Counted from the stretch's first letter, positions 12,625-24,674 are shown. The stretch: DNA of 64,000 nucleotides from Ophiostoma sp. CBS 140.51 (GCA_029298735.1 JANSLP010000005.1:124001-188000); one strand, 5' to 3'. Notes: a model not told the origin generated them from the sequence alone. Numbers and translations: made by a program.

Positions 12625-14567
12625 AGTCGGTAGATGTGGTGCGGTTGTGGTTGTGAGGTTGTGTAGATGAAGTTGGTGATCCTCAAAAGTGCTTGACTAC
12701 ACTTTGAGAGGCAGAAGTCGAAGTAACGGGTTGTGGTGTAGGTATCGTCAATGTCAATATTGCAAAAAAGATCGGAGAAAGATGGATAGAAAATCGAGGC
12801 GGACGTCGAACTGGAGACGAATGCGCCAGGTGAGAAAGCAAGGGTGGTGCGCCGATTGGATACGGTCGAGCAGTGGTCAAGCCAGACAATTGGCTGTAGA
12901 AACGTCGGAGACGGTGTATCGCGTGAACGCGCGTTGTCGTGTGAACGGCGAGTAAGGTCGAAGTGAAGTTAACTTTTTTAGTTGGAACGCGGAAGCTGTC
13001 GTTGTCGACGCGATTGTGTTAGTCAGGTGCTCAAGTGCGTGAATGGCAAAAAGGCAATTCTCATTGATGTTTTTCGCCTTCTATACTTAGTTGAAATAGA
13101 AGGCGAAAACCATCATCTCCTCCCCTGCCTAGGCGGTAGGCGGCAGATTGTGCCTGCCACTTTCTGGCGGAATAGCGGCCGGCAGAGCTTTTGTGGGGTG
13201 TACCTGCCCTCGACAGCCAAGTCCTTTATGTGAGGAAGGCCCGACCGTGTCTGTCTGTGTCAGAGCGTCCCTTCCATCCGAGGAAGTTACACAGACTGCT
13301 TCACATTAGCAAATATCTACATGTGAAGCTTCGATAAACTCTTGTAGCAATAAAGCATCCTCCCCTGGTGGGAGTGACATTCCATCTTCACCGTCCCTCG
13401 ACGACTTTGACCATTGTTCTCCGAGTTGCGTGGAGTTTGCTAGAGCTGCACGATAAATGGGTACGTACCAAAAGCACCTTTATGGGTGTAAATAGCGGTC
13501 AATGCAAGTACCTCCCTACCACTTGCTGCCTGGGAAAGAACGACCACCGGAGACAGCAGAAACGGCAAGAGGCCGTTTGGTTCAGCCTGGGGTCGCCAGA
13601 CTCGCCCAGGGTAGGCACACTACGCAATCAGCGCCCCCTCCTTCCTCATGTGCTCATCAATAGTGCAAACGACCCCCATGTGGCGTCCCTTCCATTTCAT
13701 CCTCCAGTTGGCAACGGCGGTACTGTCACCGCATGCGCGTGCCCATCCTGGTACTCGTTGACTGTAATTACGTCCAGACGTCGTTGTCTTGTGTTCCTGT
13801 GTTCCTGCCCTTTCATTTCGCCGCTCCCAACAACTTCCCCGACCCTTCATTGCCTCTTTCCTTGCTTGGCTCTTTCGGCTCTTTCTGCTTTCGTGGTTGC
13901 TAGCCCTACTTCTCCTCTTCTCCTTCCATTTCCTGACATCGTCTCTCCTCTCTTCTTTACTCTCCTTTCCCTCCTTTTATCCTCCTCACTCTCGACGTCG
14001 CCCACGACTCTTTCCACGACCAACGCCCCCCTCCACATATGGCACCAGCAGCTCGCCCGCACGCCTCTAACAACTCCGCATACTCTCCTCACCAGAGCAC
14101 CGCGCACATTCCGTTCGGATCCTCGTGCGCTGCCTGCACCCGCCCCGCAGAACGCTTTTCTCCTCTTGATTTTCGATGGTAAGTGGTGGATGCTGAACAA
14201 AACCCCTGCCTGACCTGCTGCTCGCCTCTCATTCGTCCTGCCGTCCTGTGTGGCCCACGGAAGGGTTCCAGTGCCCATTTACCACGCATCATTACTTTCT
14301 CCTCTCCTCCTCCTCCTCTGCTCCCCTCCCTTTGCACTTTATGACTTCTTTCACATTTGCCTCTCTTGTCCGCAGCCACGTCTGTACTTTTCGATTACTC
14401 GCATCTTTTGCAGCAGCTCTACCGTCAATATAGCGCCTTGACGTCTACTGTACGATTCGAGGCTGGCCGACCGAGCAAGAGCTAACTCCATATCTCAAAC
14501 TATATAGTCTGCCGACCGCCCGCGCCGAAGTTCGAACAGGCAGCGCTCAGAGTCTCCCGCCGACTTT
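12625..14567. other. divergent promoter region between AOS1 and the 14.6 kb gene
   Basis: No protein is supported. CT-rich tracts at 13780-14010 and 14280-14420 fit a leader for the rightward gene. A good candidate 5'-UTR intron is noted separately. Confidence 0.6.
14179..14375 (+). other. candidate 5'-UTR intron of the 14.6 kb gene
   Basis: GTAAGT at 14179 and a pyrimidine tract ending CCGCAG at 14375 bracket 197 nt in the leader of the downstream gene. It would lie wholly in untranslated sequence. Transcript data would be needed to confirm it. Confidence 0.4.
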
Positions 14568-16518
14568 ATGAGCTATCTCTTTCCTCTCGACAACTCGACA
14601 TTCCCTCTTGGCAACCGCGAATCGTCGCAGGAGCCTGGTTTTCCCCAGCCGGCACAGGACCACCTCCGACGACATTCATCGCAAGGCGGGCCGGCCTTGG
14701 CCCCTTTGTTCGGATTCCCCTCGACGACGACACCTCAGCAACATCTTCCTCCTCTCCGGTCACTAAATAGAAGTGCCCACCCGTCGATAAGCCCGACACC
14801 GCCTCCGAACCGCAATCAGCATCCCTCTTCTTCCTCCTCTTCCTCAAATCTAAATCTACCTCCACCAAACTCTTCGTCGAACGGCATACTCCCTTTTGGC
14901 TACCGCCATCTCAGTGATCGGGGGCAGTTACAGCTTCGCTCCATTTTCACCTCTCTCGACGAGATTGGCCACGATCTCGACTATGCGAATTCGCATTTAC
15001 GGGCTCTCTTGGATATGCCAGCTCCCCCCGATCTACTAAGTCAACTACCACCCTCTCTTTCATCCTCCTTTCCACACACCATGGCCTCTCGCTCTAGCGG
15101 AGGGGCAGCGGGAAGCCGCCGCGAGTCTTCACGCTCAGAAGAGACTGGCCGCCTCAACAAACGGCGCAAGCTCGACTCTGACAAGAACGCCGCGCCACCT
15201 TACAAGGGCTTCCGTTATGGCCGTTATGGGCAAGTGGAGCCAGGTGCTCTTACGATGGAGATTGTCAGCTGCGACGGTGGCTTGTACTCCGACGGTTCGT
15301 CGTATGCCGCGGAGAACATTTTGAAGAGTGACAATTCGGTTTATTGCACAAAGGGAGACCGCTGCAATATCGTCCTGCAGCACCAAGGCAGCACCACCTT
15401 CAGCCTCAAGGAGCTCATCATCAAGGCTCCCGGGAGGAACTATTCATCACCGTATGTCTCCAGTCTTTCTCATTCCGTTTAACCTACACGCTGATACCAT
15501 ACTGACATGTACTGCATTTAGGGTCAAGGAAGGCGTTGTTTTTCTTGCCATGTCCAAGGACGAACTTCTTCAGACCGACCAATACCAGTCCTTTAGGATG
15601 CCCGGGCCCACATCGTCGTTGTTCGAGCGTGTTAATGCCATACGTTCGCGTGCAGCGCGCCAAGCCAACTCGCAAAGGGGATCACTAAGATATGACGGAA
15701 ACGACAACAGTGGCGGCTATAACGATGCTTCCCTCGAAGAGATTTATTACAACATGGCCCTCAACCCTTCCGAACCCCGGCCATCATCTGCACATGCTGA
15801 CATGGAGTCCAACTCGAACCACCCGACCTTCCATGTCCTCACCGAGTGTAGCGACGACGAAGACGACGACATTCCCGGCAGACCAGGGCGCGACCGGGAC
15901 TCTCGAGGTGTGGGATGGCGGAACACTGCCGGTTGGAGTCCAACGCCGCTGCGCAATAGGCCCCGTCGACGGCTGCCAGCTTATGACGAGTCCAACCATC
16001 TGGGTGCCCACCTGACCTGGGATATCGATCGCAACTTTGAAGACGAGGACGACAATGACGACTATACGGAACTTTACGACTTGGGCAACGCGACCATCTC
16101 ATCGCCAGATTCACCACTCGACGAGGCTGACAGACCACATGCTACAAGCCAGCATCGCCTTGACCGTGGCCATGATCGTACTCACCCCGACAGCCGCAAT
16201 GGCGAATCCTCGTCAGATTTCTTCCGCAACTCGGTTTATCTCGAAGGCCGCAACAACAACAGCGGCAACATTACTACCACCACCAATGATCGATCCGCAA
16301 GAAACGAACCGCCATCTACTCTGCAGCGCGCCGAGTTCCACATTGAGATGGACAAGAACAAGTGCACAATCTTGTTCGATCCTCCCGTGACGGCCCGGTA
16401 TATTCTGTTAAAGATGTGGAACCCGCGCCAGGACTCGGCCGGCAACATCGACATACAGGGTGTGGTGGCCAAAGGCTTTGCTGGTCCGCGGTACTTCCCA
16501 GCGATGGAACTACGGTAG
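14568..16518 (+). CDS. conserved fungal protein, bipartite beta-rich domain, unknown function
   Basis: I recognise this as a protein type seen in filamentous ascomycetes but cannot name its function. The exons 14568..15451 and 15522..16518 give 626 aa; the 70-nt intron has a GTATGT donor and a CATTTAG acceptor, and joining restores SSP-VKEGVVFLAMS. Residues 1-190 are Ser/Pro-rich and probably disordered. A basic KRRK stretch follows. Residues of about 210-330 form a compact conserved block (MEIVSCDGGLYSDG, SYAAENILKSDNSVYCTKG, FSLKELIIKAP). A long acidic, Asp/Asn-rich insert comes next, and the last ~60 residues (FHIEMDKNKCTILFDPP, ARYILLKMWN) look like the closing strands of the same domain. 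The pattern resembles a galactose-binding-like beta-sandwich split by an insert, which is an inference only. Confidence 0.85.
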
Positions 16519-17916
16519 ACTAACACCGACTACACCAGCAACTATTAGTGTTGGATTCTCTCTCTATTTTTTAACGCTTGACGAAAGACATGAAGCGCAT
16601 GCATAGGGCACTGGTACGGCGTTTTACTTGGGATTTGGGTATTCTGCATGGTATATAGCATCATACGGTTGTGGGACCGGAGCTCGGAACCACATGGGAA
16701 GTCAGGGTATACGGCATTGCGAGGACGGTCCAATCACCGTCCAACCGGCATTCTGAATTTTAAGGTATCTTCTTTTTCAACATTGACATCGTTGAGCTTT
16801 TCTGCACTGCCTTCTCCTGAGTAGGTAAGATTGCAACACATGTGTTATCTGAGAAAGGCCGAGGTGGGCTAGACTCATCGCAAACTTGACCCAGGTCTGG
16901 GCCAACGGCCCGCGAATCGTCTCCGCAGTTTTGCACAGTAGTGTGGAAGCTATGATTCCCGTTCCTGGTGATCTTGATACCGCTGCAAGGGGAGGGGGGC
17001 ACTGTTGGAGTTGTGAGTGTGAGTGTTAACTGTTTGTATATGTGTTACCCGAGTGTTGTGCCAGTTGGACATCAGTTTGTAGCCAATTTTGCAGCAGAAG
17101 TTGGTGTGGGGCAAGCTAAAACGCTTGCCGGTGGTAGTCATTATGAGTAGTAGTTGAGCCAGGGACTATGGCCACAAGCCAGAACCACTAACAGCGCCTC
17201 AGCCTCGTGTGAGTCACGGGAAAATATGGGAAATTTGCAATTGCAGGGCCCGACACGGCAGCAAAAAAGGCAAGAGCGACTCAGAGGGAGTCACAGCGGG
17301 CCTTCCCTGCGTAACCCAAAGCCCAAGGAGGGAAGGAGCGGTCGGAGCAGTGCTGGCAGAGAGGGGTCTCGGGAAGGAAGGAGGGTGGCGGGGTTGGCCA
17401 TGGTGGGCAGTGTGGACGGTTCTTGTGCAATTCTCTGGCAGACGCTAGTCCTGACTCGGTGAGGGGCGACTTCCTTTTCTTTTTGATTTTCTAATTTTCT
17501 TTTTTTTTTTTTTGGCGGGCAGGCTCGATAAGCAGCATTTTGCTTTGTCTGAAATTTTTCTCTCTCTTTTGGTACCTCTCTCTTTCGTGCCTTCCTTGTC
17601 GAGAAGCTATTTTGCCATTGGAAAATCGTAGCATCCTGCTGTTGCCGTTTTTGCAAAGTACAAAACAGCACCGTCTTGTCCCTCGAGCTTACACCTTTTT
17701 TGACTCCCCTCATCTTCATCATCCAAACAGCTTCACAACTCATCTCTTCCGCTTCAAACGGTACACGACCCCGCGCAAGCTAAATCCTACCACCAAGCGA
17801 GTCCATCACACGCAAAAAGAGACTCGCCAGCGACCCCTCCTTTTTCATCACTTCTTCCCTCTTCCCACCCTCTACCACCTTTTCTTCAACAAGCACACGA
17901 GCAGACAACAATCATC
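16519..17916. other. intergenic, TIF6 upstream region
   Basis: This is the 3' flank of the preceding gene and the promoter/leader of eIF6. A run of T at about 17500-17513 and CT-rich sequence at 17540-17900 precede the eIF6 start. No gene is supported. Confidence 0.6.
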
Positions 17917-18717
17917 ATGGCGGTCCGCGCACAGTTTGAAAACTCCAACGAGTGAGTGCAGTTGTTTCTTTTGCCTTTTTCTGACCGCTGAACACCACGC
18001 TAACAGCCCAGGGTTGGTGTGTTTTCCACCTTGACAAACGCATATGCGCTCGTCGCCATCGGTGCGAGCGAGAACTTTTACAGCATCTTCGAGTCCGAGC
18101 TGCAGGACACCGTCCCCATTGTCCGCACAACCATTGCCGGTACCCGCATTGTCGGCCGGTTAACGGCGGGCAACCGCAACGGCCTGCTCGTCCCCACCAC
18201 CACCACCGACCAGGAGCTGCAGCACCTGCGCAATTCACTACCCGACGCCGTCAAGATCCGCCGCGTCGAGGAGCGGCTTTCGGCCCTGGGCAACGTCATT
18301 GTTGCCAACGACCGCATTGCACTGGTGCACCCGGATCTGGAGCGTGACACAGAAGAGATTATTGCCGATGTCCTCGGCGTCGAGGTCTTCCGGCAGACGG
18401 TTGCCGACAACGTGCTAGTCGGCTCCTACATGGCGCTGACCAACAACGGTGGTCTTGTCCACCCCAAGACGAGCGTCCAAGACCAGGACGAGCTGTCGAG
18501 TCTGCTGCAGGTACCACTTCTAGCCGGTTCGGTCAACCGTGGTAGCAGTGTAATTGGCGGCGGCATGGTCGTCAACGACTGGATGGCCGTGACCGGTCTG
18601 GACACGACGGCTACTGAGCTGAGTGTTATTGAGAGTGTGTTCCGTCTGGGCGAGGGCAACGGCCCGAGCAATGTCAACTCGCAGCTCAAGGACACAATAG
18701 TAGAGTCTTTCTACTAA
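17917..18717 (+). CDS. TIF6: eukaryotic translation initiation factor 6
   Basis: eIF6 binds the 60S ribosomal subunit, is needed for its biogenesis in the nucleolus and blocks early joining to 40S in the cytoplasm. The exons 17917..17951 and 18012..18717 give 246 aa, the family length. The 60-nt intron has a GTGAGT donor at 17952. Two AGs lie close together; the second (18010-18011) restores MAVRAQFENSNEVGVF, the conserved N-terminus. The pentein repeats are intact, including IVGRLTAGNRNGLLVP, TTTTDQELQHLRNSLPD, GSYMALTNNGGLVHP and MVVNDWMAVTGLDTTATE. The 12-residue first exon would be missed by callers that require long exons. The identification is secure. Confidence 0.97.
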
Positions 18718-21075
18718 GTGGGGCGCACGAGAAGAACAAACGACGAACAAACAAAAACAAAGATCAAAATACCATACAAAAAAGGGAGGAAAGAATTGCA
18801 TCGAAGGCATGGATTTTTTTACAAGGTTTCACAGGCAGTGGCGTCACGGGCGTTTTTCTTGCATCTTTCCCACACATCTGCCTTTTTTGAACTTTTTACC
18901 TGTCATGTTGTGCCTGGGGAACCGAACCGAAATCGATTTTATAGCATTGTTGCCTGGATAGGGTAGCACGTTTCCCTTTCTCTCTGCAGGAGGGCGACTT
19001 AATGTTTACTTATTGTTTTCATGATTAAGAGAGTGTACTGGGATGTGTCCGTTATATATTAATTGTAATACTCGACTGCCATTCGTAAACCACATGGCTA
19101 CCATCTCGCCACGAGGACATGCTTTTGACATCGCAGCCAAGACATGGCTGGCCTGGTCCACTTTGAGAGAGACAACTTACACTCGTCCACTCACGAGTAC
19201 AGAGGTATCAATATTTTGAATTTGATAAAGCAGAAAGCGGTCGACATCGCAAGCGAGAATCCGAGACCTGCTCTAGACTCGACAAGTGAAGTCATGTTGC
19301 ACTGTGGCCCTCCGAACACGAGTGTATTGTAATATTTGCTGTACAGATCCTGTCGTGGCAGCTTCGAGTCCTCTAATTTTGCGTCCAAGCTCCGCTCTGT
19401 GCAGAGTATTCTGGGCTTCTGCATGAGCTGCTCATTCCATTCGCCTAGCAGCCTTTCCTGATGAACCGTACGTCACTCCCTTCACGACTACCTTGCGTTA
19501 GGCAAACTGTTGTATAAAAGGCTGGACCATGTAAGAGTCGTTTATGGGAAGCACATAATTTTCATATTTGCTTGTTTCTAATCGAAAGTCCATCAAAACT
19601 CATCAATTTCCCGGTTGAGCTACATCTCAGCTTCCATCAACTCACTCTATTTCCTACGTTTCGTCCGACATGCTACAGCCAGCGTTGTGCATCCCGAAAT
19701 AAGACTCGCCCGGTTCATCTTGTGCTGTCTTCACGATGTGATCATCCGCTCAGCTTGTTCTGTTTCATCCCTTTTGCCTCTTCTCGTCACACAGCGTCGG
19801 GTATTTTGCATGCACAAGTCTATTTGCTTTTAGCCCATTCACTCATATTTTTCTCTCTCTATTTTTTACTCAATTTCCCTTGATCCTCTTCTTCGTCTTG
19901 CCTCCTCATCTCCCTCCATTTTTGCCTGGGTCCCGCAAGATCACCAAAATGTTGACGAGACGATCGACGTCCCCTGTCGTTGATTGACAGGCGTCTGGAT
20001 GCGCTAAAATAACGGCGCTAAAAGCCCTAGGGTCCCTAGGTCCCTGTGTCCCGAGGCGTGCGCTGCCTCCCGCTGGGCGCCGCGCATTCCGTTTTTTTGT
20101 TAGTTTGTTAGCGTGCCTGCTCCCCTGGGCAACCACTTCTCACCCTCGCAGCCAGTCATTTTGTTGGCTCTGTTGACATTGCGAACTTGGCCACCTGGGC
20201 CCAGAGCCCTTTTTCTCTTCTCAGGTCTGTCGTGTGGGAATACGACATACGTAATATGGGCAGCGCGTCTTCTTGTGCAAACGTGTTTTTCTTCTCTCGT
20301 CTTCTCGTCTTCAACTTTCAACTTTCAACCTTTTCAAATCGTTTTCTGTTCATCGACAAATCTCTCGACCGCACCTTCCTCACCCGTGCTCTTTTCCCCT
20401 CTCTTTCCTTGAGGCTGAGATCCGCCTTCTTACCACTTTGGGAGCCGTGTGTTCATGCAGTGAGGCAGAGCCGTGCCGCACTCTTTTCACTCTCTTTTCT
20501 TTTTGTGTGTTTGGCCGCGTCCTTCTCTATTTTCCCGCACTCTCTGATCCGATTTGCTGCACCTGCAGGTCTGCAGAATCTCTTATCTTGCCTGGCCATT
20601 AAGCACGATTTTTTGCGCAAGGTTGTTTACCTCTGGGCAACGCTCCTTCTCTTTTTTCTGGACAAGCGACAAGCGGAGGCAAGAGCGACCGCGCGCGGTT
20701 TCACCATCTTCAAATCCCAGAACACAGAACACCGACAAGAGGAAAGAGCGACCGCCAACTCTCCCTGTGCTCCTTCGCCCTCTCCCTCTCTCCCTATATT
20801 ACGCATCTTAAGACAAACAACACAACTAGGAAGGCGCGATTCTGCCAGTTTGTTTCAGCAAAGCCAACGACCCCGGCCTCGGACACACCTTCTCTCGCTG
20901 CCTCATTGTACCTGCCCTGTTCAGTGCCGCGGCGATTGACTTCTTCCATTCTTCCATCCTTCGTCGATCCACCGCCCCCTATTTGTCGCCTTCTCACACA
21001 ACCTCGCCCTCTCGACGCTCACCCGTTCACCAAACGCAATACCCTGCTCGCCAGCCCGTTACGCATTAACCGGTC
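18718..21075. other. long intergenic and leader region
   Basis: No supported gene. The half nearest 21.1 kb is pyrimidine-rich (TTTCTC and CCTC tracts from about 20200) and probably contains the transcription start and long leader of the coiled-coil protein gene. Open frames here lack family resemblance or consistent third-position bias. Confidence 0.55.
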
Positions 21076-21135
21076 ATGCTAAGGGGGTCCACACCTCTCC
21101 AGCAGACTCACCAGCAGCAATCACAGCAATACTAG
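21076..21135 (+). promoter_or_regulatory. upstream ORF, 19 codons, Gln-rich
   Basis: An ATG at 21076 opens a 19-codon frame ending TAG at 21133-21135, 31 nt before the main ATG at 21167. It encodes a Gln-rich peptide. If it is in the mRNA, scanning ribosomes would meet it first. Confidence 0.5.
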
Positions 21136-21166
21136 CGGAAACCTCTCCGACGTCGTTTTTGACCCC

Positions 21167-23629
21167 ATGTCGTCGTCCACGATGAGCGTCTCCCCCTCTT
21201 CTTCACCACGTCGTATGCTACATCCGCAGCAGCAAAAGCAGCAGCAGCATGCTTCCCCGCTCGCAACCCAGCATACGAACGACGACGACACCGACACGTA
21301 CGACTACTACAACGGCTACGCATCTCAGGTAGCGCCAGCAGCACCAACATCACCAACCAAGGACCGTGGTCGAGGCGGTGATCGTGGCGACTTCTACCAA
21401 ATCTCGCTCAACGACGGTCCAGGAGCACCAGCACAGAAGGCACAGACGCCGGCCTCACCACGCCCTGCAGTCGATCACTTGAGGAGCCCCTCGTCCGTTT
21501 CTGTTTCTTCGTCTTCCTACCAGCCCTACGCAGCACAGACACAGACACAACCACAGCATTCGCGCGCCCAGAGCTACAGTCAGGGCTACAACCGCAACGA
21601 CAACTACGGCTACCGCCCCAACTACGCTTCGCCTTCTGCCTCGCCCTCCGCCGCGCACACACGCAAGCTCAGCACCGGCAACCTGCGCCCGGTACAGGAG
21701 TACCACAACGCCTTTGCCAATGGGGACACCGCCTACGCAGCCCCCTCTCCATCCATCTCTGCTGCATCACCCACACTGCCGCGGGCGCCGTCTACTTCGG
21801 CCTCGCCTCAACACTCGCCCACTCCCTCTACGTCCTCTTCGCACTTTGCGACTCTCTCTTCTGCCTCGCGCGCCTTCTTAGAGCACCGCCGCCAGCAGTC
21901 GATCCCCAACCTGCTGCCGTCGATTCAGTCTATCGGCAGGAACTTGGGCCGTGCTATTTCGCCGGACCGTTCGCTGCGGTCGTTCCAGCAGTCGTCTCGA
22001 CCACCTATCCCGCAGTATAAAGACAACCGGGGTAGTGACGACGACGACAGTGAGAGCAGCGAGGAATATAGTGAGAGTGAAGACGGCGACGACTACGACA
22101 GTGAGGACGACGAGGACGACAGCCGTCGCAACAGCGGCAATATGGGCTTTACCGGCGACGCTCGCCCATCAAGACGAGGCGACAATTCATACAAAACGTT
22201 CAAGGGAAACAGCAATAGCAACAACGCCACCACTCCCAGTAAAGGTCTGACGGAGTCACCGTCCGTGGCGGCCGGGTTTTCAAATTGGCTGTCGGGTGGG
22301 TCCAAGGCCACGAGCCCGGACCGGGCCGCTTTCCTGTCATCGTCACGTACCACCACACCCGAGCCCACAAATCTCGTGTTACGAGGAGGGCCGGCTAGTG
22401 GTGCCAGTCCGACGGCCCGCAGAGCCATGTCGGTCGCCAGCGATATGTCGGCTACACCACGAAGCTCGGTCACAGTCGGGGCGACGACAACATCAGCGTC
22501 ACGCTTCTCACAACTCGCCACGTCTATGACGGCAACACTCAACCGCCTTACACAACAACAATCACCAGTCAGCCCACGCACTCTGGGTGCAACATTTGAG
22601 AACGATGAATTCTACAACATGGACCTGGATGCTGCTCTCTTCCCGGCAGGCCAACCATCCGAGCGGGACGCCTTTTCACCATCTGCTTTCAAAAATCTCG
22701 AAACAAATGCACTAGGCGCACTACGCCGCATACAGGCTGCCTACCGCCAACGAGCGGTTGCACACCATGATCTCGCGGCCGAAAAGAGTGTGCGCGACGA
22801 AGAGCTCGAGGAGGCCGAGACTCGTGCTCAGCACCTCAAGATGCAGCTCGAGGGTATGGCACGGCGCGCCGCCGACCAGCAAAAAGAGATGCAGATCCTG
22901 ATGGACGAGCTGGCGGCCGAGAAGAAGGCCCGCGCACAAGAACGTGCCATGTTGTTGCAAGGCATGCCAACAACGGCTACAGCATCCACAGCGCCCACCA
23001 TCCTGTCTGAAGATTTAGGCGTAGATGAAGCTCAACGCGACCAGAAGCGGCGGAACGCCTCGTGGCGCCGCCGCAGTCTCAAGTCCAACGGCAGCAGCTA
23101 CGATGGGAACAACTACACCGACGACGGGGACGAAAACGACGAGGAGGCCGAGATTAGCAGTGCTTTGGATGAGGACGAGCGCAGCAACGGCAGCAGCAGT
23201 GTTTTCTCCCGCTCACGCAGCCCGACGTTCACCCCGAGCATCAACCTCAACCTCGATCACGCCACCGACCAGCCCCAAGTCGCCCACCCGCGTGTGGCTG
23301 CTCTTGGCTCAGGCGCTGGCGGCTCTATGCGCCTTCCCAGCACCGGCAACCGTTCTGTCTCGTCGGCGTCCACAGGTACCGTCGTCTCGTCCACGTTCCA
23401 GAAGCTCATGAAGAACGTGACGGCAGCCATCAAGGATGAGGAGCCCTTCTCGGACCGGCTGAGCGGTAGTAGCAGCAGCTGCCGCAACTGCCGCGGCGAG
23501 GACGTCAGCTTTGCCTGGAACACGGTCAGCGTGTTGCGGGACGAGAACAAGCACCTGAAGCAGCGGGTCGGCCAGCTAGAGCTGGCCGTCGAGGGTGCCC
23601 TAGACATGGTCAACGGTGTTGGTCTGTAG
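21167..23629 (+). CDS. disordered Ser/acidic coiled-coil protein, function unknown
   Basis: This single-exon gene encodes 820 aa; I do not recognise a named family. Residues 1-270 are Ser/Pro/Gln-rich and low in complexity. A strongly acidic Asp/Glu/Ser tract lies at about 285-325. More Ser/Thr-rich sequence follows. A likely coiled coil spans about 505-605 (RRIQAAYRQRAVAHHDLA, then many Glu/Ala/Lys heptads). Another acidic stretch lies near 650-675. The last ~50 residues form a compact end with a CxxC pair (SCRNCRGEDVSFAW) and a short leucine-repeat helix (NTVSVLRDENKHLKQRVGQL). That C-terminal block is the most conserved-looking part and may be a small interaction module. The start is the first in-frame ATG after an in-leader uORF. 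Confidence 0.85.
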   Translation: MSSSTMSVSPSSSPRRMLHPQQQKQQQHASPLATQHTNDDDTDTYDYYNGYASQVAPAAPTSPTKDRGRGGDRGDFYQISLNDGPGAPAQKAQTPASPRPAVDHLRSPSSVSVSSSSYQPYAAQTQTQPQHSRAQSYSQGYNRNDNYGYRPNYASPSASPSAAHTRKLSTGNLRPVQEYHNAFANGDTAYAAPSPSISAASPTLPRAPSTSASPQHSPTPSTSSSHFATLSSASRAFLEHRRQQSIPNLLPSIQSIGRNLGRAISPDRSLRSFQQSSRPPIPQYKDNRGSDDDDSESSEEYSESEDGDDYDSEDDEDDSRRNSGNMGFTGDARPSRRGDNSYKTFKGNSNSNNATTPSKGLTESPSVAAGFSNWLSGGSKATSPDRAAFLSSSRTTTPEPTNLVLRGGPASGASPTARRAMSVASDMSATPRSSVTVGATTTSASRFSQLATSMTATLNRLTQQQSPVSPRTLGATFENDEFYNMDLDAALFPAGQPSERDAFSPSAFKNLETNALGALRRIQAAYRQRAVAHHDLAAEKSVRDEELEEAETRAQHLKMQLEGMARRAADQQKEMQILMDELAAEKKARAQERAMLLQGMPTTATASTAPTILSEDLGVDEAQRDQKRRNASWRRRSLKSNGSSYDGNNYTDDGDENDEEAEISSALDEDERSNGSSSVFSRSRSPTFTPSINLNLDHATDQPQVAHPRVAALGSGAGGSMRLPSTGNRSVSSASTGTVVSSTFQKLMKNVTAAIKDEEPFSDRLSGSSSSCRNCRGEDVSFAWNTVSVLRDENKHLKQRVGQLELAVEGALDMVNGVGL

Positions 23630-24182
23630 ATGGTATGGCTGTCCGCAGACTTCTCCTTTTCTTTTACTTTCATTCTTCTTCATTGAGCGTGCGCTCATTT
23701 TTGTTTTAAATATGTTTTGTTCATCTCTTTTGATTGTTTATTATTTCACACATGGGTGTCCTCAGGTTGGCTTTTATCGGACTCAGGGGAAAGAAAACAA
23801 GGTGGTATCGGGTGGAACTATTCCCACGTAGACTTGGTCACTTGTCTTTCATTTAAAAAGAGATAGTAGAGCAATATTTTGCAAGATAGAACAGCGAATG
23901 AATACTTGCAATAAATTAAGCTAAAATTATCTAGTGATATGTCGACTCTTAAGGACACTCCGTGTATCTACACCAAGTCCAAACAACACAATGCACCCAT
24001 TCCTTCACACTCATTCGATACCCTCACTTAATCTGTGATTATGTTTATTTATTTTCATTCTGACAACCGCCGCGTTCTGTATGTACAATCGGTGTCGATG
24101 CTAGTATGACAAATGGACTCGATGTCCGGATTTCCTCATCCTCTCTCTCCACGCTCTATTCTCGTCTTATCTCCCATCTCCC
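23630..24182. other. convergent intergenic spacer
   Basis: AT-rich 3' flanks of two converging genes. Nothing else is seen. Confidence 0.6.
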
Positions 24183-24674
24183 TTAGTGGTGCTCCTCGCC
24201 GTGGCCATGGCCGTGCCCGTGGTCGTCGCCCTTAAGGAAGAAGTGCTCGTAGCCGCAGTACGCCGCAAAAGCGACAGTCGCGATGCCCAGGCCGGGGAAG
24301 CCCGCCTTGAACCGGTTCCACCGCGTGAACCGGCCGCGGTAGCGCCATGCCTCACTGCAATCGTTAGCGGGGAACAATCCAATCGAAGTCTTTGCTTCAG
24401 GCTGACTTACTGACGCTCCCACGGGTCGTAGCGTGGAGTGCCGCTGGCCTTGCGAAAGGCGCGGATGTCGAAGCCCGTGATGTTGGGCTCGGGGCCGTGG
24501 GACGCACGTAGTAATCTAGAGCCCGGTGGTCAGCAATTGTCCCACTCTCCATGTGTCCTAGTTGTTCTCTGCCTCTCTCCACCTCTGTTCTGGCCCCTCC
24601 TTCGCCTCGTCTTGACGTCGTCGTCGTTTGGTCGATTGGGTGGAATTGTCGATTGCTCACCTTGTCGGGTACAT
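24183..24674 (-). CDS. NADH:ubiquinone oxidoreductase B12/NDUFB3-type accessory subunit
   Basis: This small accessory subunit of mitochondrial complex I sits in the membrane arm. Three exons (24674..24661, 24515..24411 and 24354..24183) give 96 aa. The first exon is only 14 nt (MYPT plus two bases of Arg). The introns are 145 nt (GTGAGC donor, CTCTAG acceptor) and 56 nt (GTAAGT donor, TTGCAG acceptor), and both joins keep frame. The central signature is DPWERHEAWRYRGRFTRWNR, typical of the B12 family. A single membrane helix follows (GLGIATVAFAAYCGYEHFFL), then a His/Gly/Asp-rich tail ending GEEHH. There is no long presequence, as is usual for this subunit. The spliced model rests on frame continuity and family match. 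Confidence 0.9.

Noticed and set aside
13368..14213. A 281-codon plus frame before the 14.6 kb gene
   Set aside because: It runs into a good leader-intron donor at 14179, is Ser/Pro/Leu-rich by composition and does not join the downstream protein in frame.
20187..20939. A 250-codon Ser/Phe-rich plus frame
   Set aside because: It lies in the CT-rich leader of the 21.2 kb gene, with TTC/CTC codons dictated by composition.
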